A stretch of 13,041 bases of DNA from positions 1-13,041 of the forward strand of contig JAGWKJ010000036.1 of assembly GCA_028865375.1 (NCBI GenBank), given 5' to 3'. The position numbers were made by a program, and so were the translations under genes. Positions 5,839 through 12,330 of this stretch are shown here, piece by piece. The stretch's first letter is position 1. The number at the start of each line of letters is the position of its first letter. This DNA is from Hyphomicrobiales bacterium. GTDB taxonomy: Bacteria; Pseudomonadota; Alphaproteobacteria; Rhizobiales; Beijerinckiaceae. The notes beneath the pieces are model-generated. The model did not search any database, had not been told where the DNA came from, and saw only the letters and a program-made list of their open reading frames with translations.

Positions 5839-5853
5839 GGGACCTAGGGTCCC
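5839..5853. repeat. Palindrome GGGACC-TAG-GGTCCC in the sciP promoter region
   Basis: Perfect 6-bp arms around a 3-base spacer, five bases downstream of the CtrA-like box and 39 before the sciP ATG. It could be an operator or the start of a leader hairpin. No known regulator is recognised from the sequence. Confidence 0.45.
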
Positions 5854-5892
5854 TTCGTTCAGTGTCCGCTCATCGAGTATGTGAGCATCGAA

Positions 5893-6168
5893 ATGACAGA
5901 GTTCATCCGCCCGCGCGCCAAATACGTCATCGGTCCGGACGGAAGCCCGTTGACGATCGCCGACCTGCCGCCGACGTCGACCAAGCGTTGGGTGATCCGG
6001 CGCAAGGCGGAGGTCGTCGCCGCGGTGCGCGGCGGCCTGCTGTCGCTCGAAGAGGCCTGCACGCGCTATACGCTGACGGTCGACGAGTTCCTGTCTTGGC
6101 AGTCCTCGATCGACCAGCACGGGCTGGCCGGCCTGCGAACCACGCGCATCCAGCAATACCGCCACTGA
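5893..6168 (+). CDS. sciP: SciP-type CtrA inhibitor (DUF1153)
   Basis: 91 aa small helix-turn-helix protein. In Caulobacter, SciP accumulates late in the cell cycle, binds CtrA and DNA at CtrA-activated promoters and blocks recruitment of RNA polymerase; it also influences motility genes. The sequence matches the family strongly throughout: FIRPRAKYVIGPDGSPLTIADLPP at 4-27 and TKRWVIRRKAEVVAAVRGGL at 30-49. The helix-turn-helix (Trp-repressor-like) spans about 38-70, with SLEEACTRYTLTVDEFLSWQ. I chose ATG 5893, which has GAG 7 bases before it and yields the usual MTEF start; GTG 5881 in frame would add four residues. It reads divergently from hisE. CtrA-like boxes upstream suggest control by its own target. 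A small hairpin GAGGC-GAA-GCCTC (6167-6179) overlaps the stop. Confidence 0.93.
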   Translation: MTEFIRPRAKYVIGPDGSPLTIADLPPTSTKRWVIRRKAEVVAAVRGGLLSLEEACTRYTLTVDEFLSWQSSIDQHGLAGLRTTRIQQYRH

Positions 6169-6246
6169 GGCGAAGCCTCCGCGGTTGCGGTTTGCGCCGC
6201 CGCGCCCTATCTCCGGTCGGCCGCGCCCGCGGCGTCCGGAGGTTCC

Positions 6247-6537
6247 ATGCTCGCCGTTCTCGATGTCGTCCTGACCGCGCTCGACCTCTACAGCTACGTC
6301 ATCATCGGCGCGGCGATCCTGTCGTGGCTGGTGGCCTTCGGCGTGGTCAACGTCCGCAACGATTTCGTGCGCAACCTGTGGAACTTCGCCACCGCGATCA
6401 CCGAGCCGGCGCTGGCGCCGATCCGTCGATTCCTGCCCAATCTCGGCGGCGTCGACATATCGCCGGTGATCTTGCTGCTGCTGATCTTCTTCGCCAAGGA
6501 CCTGATCCTGCGCTACGTCTACCCGCACGCGTTCTGA
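6247..6537 (+). CDS. YggT-family inner-membrane protein
   Basis: 96 aa integral membrane protein of the YggT family. Two hydrophobic segments lie at about 6-31 and 71-91. Between them is the diagnostic ITEPALAPIRRFLPNLGGVD (51-70), in which the EPxLxPxRRxxP and the Gly-Asp turn are conserved. Members have been linked to osmotic tolerance in E. coli and, as CCB3/YlmG homologues, to organelle or septum-related functions; biochemical activity is unknown. The ATG at 6247 has GGAGG at 6238-6242. A weak promoter candidate is TTGCGG (6185-6190), 17 bases, TATCTC (6208-6213). In alphaproteobacteria yggT is often followed by a DUF167 gene or folD; neither follows here. The next gene encodes a secreted protein instead. 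Confidence 0.88.
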   Translation: MLAVLDVVLTALDLYSYVIIGAAILSWLVAFGVVNVRNDFVRNLWNFATAITEPALAPIRRFLPNLGGVDISPVILLLLIFFAKDLILRYVYPHAF

Positions 6538-6543
6538 GGCTTG

Positions 6544-6558
6544 GTAAACGGGCGTTAA
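6544..6558 (+). promoter_or_regulatory. Second near-consensus CtrA box, upstream of the envelope cluster
   Basis: GTAA-N7-TTAA, again seven of eight bases to the CtrA site, 29 bases before the start of the next gene and six after the yggT stop. It overlaps GTTAAC (6554-6559). The short distance to the ATG would leave almost no leader if used for activation, so it could act in repression or be chance. Confidence 0.38.
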
Positions 6559-6587
6559 CCGCGCCCTCGTAGCGTCGCGGCCTCAGG

Positions 6588-6956
6588 ATGGGGAACCTCG
6601 GCGGCATGGTCGGAAAGGCAGTTCGCATCGTCGGCGCGCTGGCGGCGTGCGCCGCGGCGACCGCGCCGGCGCGCGCGGGCTACGTGTTCTGCGTGGCGGC
6701 CGATTCCGGCCAAGCGAACCTCTGGATCACCCAAGTCGTGTCGACCGACTTGAACCGCTCGGCCATGGAATCGCGGCTGCGCGGCGATTTCGCCGCCGCC
6801 GGACGGAGCGACGTGGTGACCGTCATGTGTCCGCGCCCGCACGCCGAGCGCACCGACGCGGAGCGCGCCCGCCGCGAGGCGGTGCGGTTCGACCGCGCGT
6901 TCGGCGCAAAAGTGCACGACATCACCGTGGAGGCCGGAACGGGCGCCGGGTCCTGA
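6588..6956 (+). CDS. Small secreted protein of unknown function
   Basis: 122 aa; I do not recognise the family. Residues 1-30 form a clear signal peptide (hydrophobic 11-28, cleavage likely after ARA at 28-30). The mature part is about 92 aa. It begins GYVFCVAADSGQANLWITQV and carries two cysteines (C35 and C81) that could form a disulfide, then a highly charged helix (85-104, rich in Arg and Glu) and a short strand-like end (KVHDITVEAG). It should act in the periplasm. Cys21 lies inside the signal peptide and does not make a convincing lipobox. An alternative start is ATG 6606, which gives a more typical signal-peptide length. The gene precedes the class A PBP by 67 bases on the same strand, so joint transcription and an envelope role are plausible. 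Codon use matches neighbouring genes, supporting real coding. Confidence 0.72.
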   Translation: MGNLGGMVGKAVRIVGALAACAAATAPARAGYVFCVAADSGQANLWITQVVSTDLNRSAMESRLRGDFAAAGRSDVVTVMCPRPHAERTDAERARREAVRFDRAFGAKVHDITVEAGTGAGS

Positions 6957-7023
6957 ACGGCCCCGAAATAGCCGGCATTGCCGGCGAGTGACGTTCGAGG
7001 CGGGCAGCGCGCGGGATTCCCTG

Positions 7024-9174
7024 ATGGCGTCCAGATCCAAGGGCCGCGACGGCGAGCGGATCGAGCCGCGGTTCGACGCGCCGGGCCGGCGTGCGCCGGG
7101 CGACCTGCGCGCCGATCCCGCCGACGCGCCGCCGGGAGTCAAACGAAAGGGCGCGGCGAAACGGGGCGCGAGGCCGGCGAAGCCGGCGCCGCGCGCCCTC
7201 AAGCGGCGGCGGCGCGGCTTGTTCATGCGCCTGGTCAAGGCTGCGTTCACGCTGTCGATCTGGGGCGCGATCGCGCTCGCCGGCCTCGTCGCCTGGGAGG
7301 CACGCGGCCTGCCGCCGATCGACACGCTCGCGATCCCCAAGCGCCCGCCCAGCGTCGCCATCGTGGCGTCCGACGGCACGCCGCTCGCCGTGCGCGGCGA
7401 TTCCGGCGGCCCCGCCGTGCGCCTCGCCGATTTGCCGCCCTATCTGCCCAAGGCGTTCGTCGCCGTCGAGGACAAGCGATTTTACTCGCATTTCGGCATC
7501 GATCCGCTGGGCCTCGCGCGCGCCGCCTTCAACGATCTGCTGCGCCACAAGGGCCTGCAAGGCGGTTCGACGCTGACCCAGCAGCTCGCCAAGAACCTGT
7601 TCCTGACGCAGGAGCGCACGCTGTCGCGCAAGATCCAGGAGGCGATCCTCGCCGTCTGGCTCGAGCGCAACTATTCGAAGGACCGCATCCTCGAGCTCTA
7701 CGTGAACCGCGTCTATTTCGGCGACGGCGCCTATGGCGTCGACGAGGCGGCGAGGCGCTATTTCGGCGTGCCCGCCGCGAAGGTCTCGATCGCGCAGGCC
7801 GCGATGCTGGCGGGCCTGATGCGCGCGCCCACGCGCCTCGCGCCCAACCGCAACCCGAAAGGCGCCGTCCTGCGCGCCGCCGTCGTCGTCGCAGACATGC
7901 GCGACCAAGGCTACATCACGCCCGCCCAGGCGCGCGAGGCGCTCGCCCATCCCGCCTTCGCCGTGAAGTCGAAGGACGGCGGCGCGGAAAATTACGTCGC
8001 CGACTTCGTGACCGACCGCCTCTACCAGACGCTGGGCGCGGTGGATTCCGACGTCGTGGTGCGCACGACGATCTCGGCCAAGGCGGAGGCCGCCGCGGCC
8101 CTCGCCCTGAAGCGCGGCGTCGACGGGCCCGGCGCCGCTCGCGACGTCACGCAGGGAGCGCTGGTCGCGCTCGCCACCGACGGGGGGATCGTCGCGCTGG
8201 TGGGCGGGCGCGATTACGCCGAGAGCCAGTTCGACCGGGCGGTCGCCGCCAAGCGCCAGCCCGGCTCGTCGTTCAAGCCGTTCGTCTATCTCGCCGCGCT
8301 CGAACGCGGCCTGACGCCCGACACCGTGCGCGTCGACAAGGCGATCGACGTCGGCGGCTGGCGGCCGGGCGATTTCGAGCGGCACTATCTCGGCCCCGTC
8401 ACGCTGACCCAGGCGCTGTCGAAGTCGATCAACACGGTCGCCGTGCAGCTCGCCGTCGAGGTCGGGCCCAAGCGGGTCGCCGAGGTCGCGCACCGGCTGG
8501 GCATCGCGTCCGACCTGCAGGCCAACGCGACGATCGCGCTCGGCACGTCGGAGGTGACGCCGCTCGAACTCGTCGACGCCTACGCGCCCTTCGCCAACGG
8601 CGGCTACGCGGTCGATCCCTACGTGATCCTCGACGTGAAGACGACGGACGGCAAGACGCTCTACGCCCGCAAGCGGTTCGCGCCCGACCGCGTGGTCGAT
8701 TCCGTCCAGGTCGGCATGATGAACGAAATGCTGCGCCAGACGATCGCGAGCGGCACCGCGCGCGCGGCCGCGCTGCCCGGCCTCGACGCGGCCGGCAAGA
8801 CCGGCACCAGCCAAGGCTTCCGCGACGCGTGGTTCGTCGGCTACGACGCCAAGCTCGTGACCGGAGTGTGGGTCGGCAACGACGACGACACGCCGATGCG
8901 CGGCGTCACCGGCGGCTCGATCCCCGCGGGAATCTGGCGCGACTTCATGGCCGCCGTCGGATCGACCTACGGTGGTCCGGTCGCGCTGCCTGGCGCGGTC
9001 TGGCGCAAGGCCGCTCCGCTCGACCTCGCCTCGGGCGCCGCGCCGCCCGCCGCCGTGCCGGGCCGGAATGGCGGCCCCGCGGCGCCGCCGCGATTCGCGC
9101 CGCCGGCGCCGATCCCCGCCGCGCCGCGCCGCTCGGGCCTCGACGGATTGATTCACCGCCTGTTCGGCGGTTAA
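7024..9174 (+). CDS. Class A penicillin-binding protein (PBP1A family)
   Basis: 716 aa bifunctional peptidoglycan synthase, inner membrane with a periplasmic body. A basic Arg/Lys/Pro-rich cytoplasmic tail (1-68) precedes one membrane segment (about 72-91). Glycosyltransferase family 51 spans about 110-275: catalytic Glu149 in AVEDKRFYSHFGID, GGSTLTQQLAKNLFL (180-194), and Glu206 in KIQEAILAVWLE. The transpeptidase domain spans about 375-645: SSFK with Ser415 as nucleophile, SIN (468-470) and KTGTS (592-596). The tail (650-716) is Pro/Ala-rich. It is shorter than E. coli PBP1A (850 aa) and shows no obvious insert between the two domains. I chose ATG 7024; a GTG at 6988 in frame would add 12 residues, and neither has a strong ribosome site. 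The stop TAA lies within the TTAA at 9171. The hybrid kinase follows after 68 bases. Confidence 0.94.
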   Translation: MASRSKGRDGERIEPRFDAPGRRAPGDLRADPADAPPGVKRKGAAKRGARPAKPAPRALKRRRRGLFMRLVKAAFTLSIWGAIALAGLVAWEARGLPPIDTLAIPKRPPSVAIVASDGTPLAVRGDSGGPAVRLADLPPYLPKAFVAVEDKRFYSHFGIDPLGLARAAFNDLLRHKGLQGGSTLTQQLAKNLFLTQERTLSRKIQEAILAVWLERNYSKDRILELYVNRVYFGDGAYGVDEAARRYFGVPAAKVSIAQAAMLAGLMRAPTRLAPNRNPKGAVLRAAVVVADMRDQGYITPAQAREALAHPAFAVKSKDGGAENYVADFVTDRLYQTLGAVDSDVVVRTTISAKAEAAAALALKRGVDGPGAARDVTQGALVALATDGGIVALVGGRDYAESQFDRAVAAKRQPGSSFKPFVYLAALERGLTPDTVRVDKAIDVGGWRPGDFERHYLGPVTLTQALSKSINTVAVQLAVEVGPKRVAEVAHRLGIASDLQANATIALGTSEVTPLELVDAYAPFANGGYAVDPYVILDVKTTDGKTLYARKRFAPDRVVDSVQVGMMNEMLRQTIASGTARAAALPGLDAAGKTGTSQGFRDAWFVGYDAKLVTGVWVGNDDDTPMRGVTGGSIPAGIWRDFMAAVGSTYGGPVALPGAVWRKAAPLDLASGAAPPAAVPGRNGGPAAPPRFAPPAPIPAAPRRSGLDGLIHRLFGG

Positions 9175-9242
9175 CGCGCGTCAACGCATTTCGCGGGCAT
9201 TCCGGAACGTCGCGGCAAGCGGCGTCGGTCATCGTGCCGGCG

Positions 9243-10994
9243 ATGGATTGGACCCTCCTCGCCTCGCCGACCCTGCCCGGCGCCGCGCTCGCGCTCGGCG
9301 CGGCGGCCGCATTGGCCGCGCTCGCCTATGCCTCACGCGTCGTCTTGCGCGCGCGGGCGCAGGCGGCGGCGGACGCGCACGCCCTCGAAGCGTTGCAGGA
9401 CGAGGTGTGGCGCCTGCGCGACGCGGCGTCGGGCCGTGAGCGCGCGGAGGCCGCGAGCGAGGCCAAGTCGCGCTTCCTCGCCACCATGAGCCACGAGATC
9501 CGCACGCCGATCGCCGGCATCGTGGGCATGGCCGATCTCGTCGACCTCGCGCCCGAGGGCGCGCCCTATTCGGCCGAACAGCGCGCCTACGTGGCGGCGA
9601 TCAAGTCGGCTGGGCTTGCGCTCGCGTCACTGCTCGACGAGACGCTCGACTTCGCCCGCATCGAGGCAGGTCGCTTCGATCCCGAAGAGACGTCGTTCGA
9701 CCCCGAGACGCTGGTGGAAGGCGTCGTCGAGCTGCTCGCGCCGCGCGCGCAGGGCAAGGGCGTGGAGATCGCCGCGCGGGTCGCCGCCGACGTGCCGCGC
9801 GCGCTCATGGGCGACGCGCTGCGCATCCGCCAGGTGCTGACCAACCTCGCCGGCAACGCCGTGAAGTTCACGCGCACGGGCGGGGTCGGCGTCAGCGTCT
9901 TCGCGGCGGGCGGAGGGCGGATCGCGTTTCGCGTCGCCGATACCGGGCCCGGCGTGCCCAAGGAACGCCGCGGCGACATCTTCCTCGAATTCGAGCGCGG
10001 CGCGTCGGACGCGGGCGCGCCCGAAGGCGCGGGTCTGGGCCTCGCCATTTCGCGCCGCCTCGTGGCGGGCATGGGCGGCGAGCTTCGCCTGCTCGACGCC
10101 GGCGCCGGCGCGTGTTTCGGCTTCGACTTGGCCCTGCGCGCGACCGCGCCGGACGACCGCCGCCCGGCGCCGATCTTCCTCGACGCGCCGCCGCGCGCGT
10201 TGATCGTGGCCAAATCGCCCTACCAGGCGCCGTTCATCGGCCATCGCCTCGTCGAGGCGGGATGGGACGCGACCTGCGTCGCCGACGCCAGGGCCGCCCG
10301 CGCTTCCATCGCGCGGGGCCGGCCGCGCGTCGTGCTGTTCGACGGCGCGCTGGACGCCGCGGAAATCGCGGCCGTCGATTCCGCGCTGGTCGAGGCCGGC
10401 GCGATGCCGCCGCCGCGCCGCATCGTGCTCGTCTCGCCCCACGAGCGGCGCTCGCTCGGCGCCGCGGCCATCGACGCGTTCGACGGCTGGCTGGTGAAGC
10501 CGGTGCGCGCGGCCACGCTGATGCGCGTGATCGAAGGCGCGGCGGAAAGGCCGGCCGCGCCGCCGCGCGCGCCGCGCGCCGCGCCGCGCGCGTTCGACGC
10601 GCTGCTGGCCGAGGACGACGAGATCAACGCCCGGGTCGTGGAGGTCATGCTGCGCAGGCTGGGCGCGCGCGTCACCCGCGTCGCCGACGGCCAAGCGGCG
10701 TTGGAGGCCTATGGCGCCGCCGCGCAAGCGGGAGCGGTCCCGCGCGTCGCGGTGCTCGACCTCAGGATGCCCGGCCTCGACGGCGTGGCCTTGGCGCGCG
10801 AGATCCGGCGCGCGGAGAGGCGCGTCGGCGCCGCCCCGATGCGGCTCGTCGCGCTGACCGCGACCGCCTTCGAGGCCGATCGCGAGGCGGCCCGCGCCGC
10901 CGGTTTCGACGCCTTCCTGCGCAAGCCGGCCGATTTCGCGGCTTTGGCCGCGGCTTTGGCGGGCGACCCGAACCACGTCCGACTGGCGGGCTGA
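9243..10994 (+). CDS. Membrane-anchored hybrid histidine kinase with two receiver-like domains
   Basis: 583 aa. One membrane segment (about 12-36) with no periplasmic sensor, then a short coiled coil (40-75). The HisKA domain has His84 in FLATMSHEIRTPIAGIVGMA. The HATPase domain follows with an N box (NLAGNAVKFT, 201-210), G1 box (VADTGPGVP, 231-239) and G2 box (GAGLGLAIS, 262-270). Residues 317-432 have a receiver-like outline (ALIVAKSPYQ, VVLFDGALD with Asp367, GWLVKP with Lys419) but lack the N-terminal acidic pair. The C-terminal receiver (452-575) is complete: Asp458/Asp459, phosphoacceptor Asp506 in VLDLRMPGLDG, TAT at 539-541 and Lys561. Substrate and output are unknown; with no Hpt or output domain, signal must pass to another protein. 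It starts 68 bases after the PBP gene. The reading frame stays open far upstream of the ATG, but only as a shadow of the PBP gene. Confidence 0.9.
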   Translation: MDWTLLASPTLPGAALALGAAAALAALAYASRVVLRARAQAAADAHALEALQDEVWRLRDAASGRERAEAASEAKSRFLATMSHEIRTPIAGIVGMADLVDLAPEGAPYSAEQRAYVAAIKSAGLALASLLDETLDFARIEAGRFDPEETSFDPETLVEGVVELLAPRAQGKGVEIAARVAADVPRALMGDALRIRQVLTNLAGNAVKFTRTGGVGVSVFAAGGGRIAFRVADTGPGVPKERRGDIFLEFERGASDAGAPEGAGLGLAISRRLVAGMGGELRLLDAGAGACFGFDLALRATAPDDRRPAPIFLDAPPRALIVAKSPYQAPFIGHRLVEAGWDATCVADARAARASIARGRPRVVLFDGALDAAEIAAVDSALVEAGAMPPPRRIVLVSPHERRSLGAAAIDAFDGWLVKPVRAATLMRVIEGAAERPAAPPRAPRAAPRAFDALLAEDDEINARVVEVMLRRLGARVTRVADGQAALEAYGAAAQAGAVPRVAVLDLRMPGLDGVALAREIRRAERRVGAAPMRLVALTATAFEADREAARAAGFDAFLRKPADFAALAAALAGDPNHVRLAG

Positions 10995-10996
10995 CC

Positions 10997-11019
10997 CGCG
11001 GGCCGCGACTTGGCCCGCG
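10997..11019 (+). terminator. Hairpin after the hybrid kinase, possible terminator
   Basis: Stem CGCGGGCC (10997-11004) with GGCCCGCG (11012-11019), 7-base loop, starting two bases after the stop. No T-run follows, so it would be a weak or Rho-assisted terminator, or a 3'-end stabiliser. Confidence 0.35.
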
Positions 11020-11086
11020 CGCCGTGCAGATCGGGAACCGGCCGCGAATACTTGCGCATCCACCCGTTTGGGCCCAAGGAAGCGGC

Positions 11087-12265
11087 ATGAATCCGCTCGC
11101 CGCAGATCATCCCGCCGTCCGCGCGGCTCGGGAAGCCGTGGGCGACGCGCCGGCCGGCGCGCGGATCGTGGTGGCCATGTCGGGGGGCGTCGATTCCTCC
11201 GTCGTGGCGGCGCTGGTCAAGGCGGCGGGCTACGACGCGGTCGGCGTGACGATGCAGCTCTACGACCACGGCGCGGCCGCGCATCGCAAGGGCGCCTGCT
11301 GCGCCGGCCAGGACGTGGCCGACGCGCGCGCGGTCGCCGAGGCGCTCGGCATTCCCCATTACGTGCTCGACTACGAGGAGCGTTTCCGCGACCGCGTGAT
11401 CGCGCCCTTCGCGGCCGCCTATGCCGCGGGCGAGACGCCGGTGCCCTGCGTGTCGTGCAACCAATCCCTCAAGTTCGCCGACCTGCTCGACACCGCGGGC
11501 GACCTCGGCGCCTTCGCGCTCGCCACCGGCCATTACGTCGCCTCGCGCGACGACGGTGCCGGCGGGCGGATCCTGGCGCGTGCGGCCGACCCGGCGCGCG
11601 ACCAGAGCTATTTCCTGTTCGCCACCACCAAGCCGCAGTTGGCGCGCCTGCGCTTTCCGCTCGGCGACCTGCCGAAGGCCGATGTACGCGCGGTGGCCCG
11701 CGAAATCGGCCTCGCCGTCGCCGACAAGGCCGACAGCCAGGACATCTGTTTCGTGCCGGCCGGCGATTACGCCGAAGTGGTGGAGAAGCTGAAGCCCGAC
11801 GCGGTCCGCGCCGGCGAGATCGTCCATGTCGACGGCCGTTCTCTCGGCCGACATGCCGGCGTCATCCATTACACGGTGGGCCAGCGGCGGGGCATCGGGG
11901 TGGCGACCGGCGAACCGCTTTACGTGGTGCGGCTCGACGCCGCCAATGCGCGCGTCGTCGTCGGCCCCCGCGACGCGCTGGGCGTGCGCCGCCTGCGGTT
12001 GCGCGACGTGAACTGGCTCGGCGAGGGGACGCTCGACGCGCTGCCGCGCGAAGGGGTCGAGGTCGCGGCGCGCGTGCGTTCGACGCGGCCGCCCGCGCCG
12101 GCGCGGCTGACGCCCGACGGCATCGTCGAACTCGCGGACGGCGAGACCGGCGTCGCGCCGGGCCAAGCTTGCGCGCTCTATGCCGGCGCTGGCCCCGGCG
12201 CCCGCGTGCTCGGCGGCGGCTTCATCGAGGCGACGGCGGACGAAGCCGGCCGCGCCGCCGCCTGA
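11087..12265 (+). CDS. mnmA: tRNA-specific 2-thiouridylase
   Basis: 392 aa enzyme that adds sulfur to C2 of the wobble uridine (U34) of tRNAs for Lys, Glu and Gln, using ATP to adenylate the base and persulfide sulfur relayed from a cysteine desulfurase. The PP-loop is MSGGVDSS (31-38). The two catalytic cysteines are Cys124 in PCVSCNQSLKF (matching E. coli Cys102) and Cys221 in SQDICFVP (matching Cys199). ATGHY (146-150), DQSYFLF (172-178) and the C-terminal barrels beginning HAGVIHYTVGQRRGIG are standard. Cys71/Cys72 in KGACCAG are usual in the alphaproteobacterial branch. The ATG at 11087 has AAGGAAG at 11076-11082, four bases away. The C-terminal end overlaps or abuts the following transporter frame. 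Confidence 0.96.
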   Translation: MNPLAADHPAVRAAREAVGDAPAGARIVVAMSGGVDSSVVAALVKAAGYDAVGVTMQLYDHGAAAHRKGACCAGQDVADARAVAEALGIPHYVLDYEERFRDRVIAPFAAAYAAGETPVPCVSCNQSLKFADLLDTAGDLGAFALATGHYVASRDDGAGGRILARAADPARDQSYFLFATTKPQLARLRFPLGDLPKADVRAVAREIGLAVADKADSQDICFVPAGDYAEVVEKLKPDAVRAGEIVHVDGRSLGRHAGVIHYTVGQRRGIGVATGEPLYVVRLDAANARVVVGPRDALGVRRLRLRDVNWLGEGTLDALPREGVEVAARVRSTRPPAPARLTPDGIVELADGETGVAPGQACALYAGAGPGARVLGGGFIEATADEAGRAAA

Positions 12266-12330
12266 CCGCCTCCTCGTCCGACCGACCCGCGCCCGCGGCG
12301 CCCTCGCGGCTGCGCGCCGGCGCGTTGCTG

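Noticed and set aside
6922..9156. 744-codon open frame on the minus strand opposite the PBP gene
   Set aside because: A long stop-free shadow caused by high GC; Arg/Ala/Gly/Asp-rich, no recognisable domain, fully antisense to a PBP with all catalytic motifs.
9171..9185. TTAACGCGCGTCAAC before the hybrid kinase as a third CtrA box
   Set aside because: With the standard 7-base spacing the second half is CAAC, too far from TTAA; it only fits with a 6-base spacer. The TTAA also includes the PBP stop codon.
6978..9242. Upstream open extension of the hybrid kinase frame through the PBP gene
   Set aside because: The frame is open by composition only; the Arg-rich translation is the shadow of the PBP. 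Kinase-like sequence begins at ATG 9243.
10112..11086. Upstream open extension of the mnmA frame
   Set aside because: It overlaps the kinase receiver domains in another frame and gives an Arg-rich peptide; mnmA has a clear ribosome site and start at 11087.
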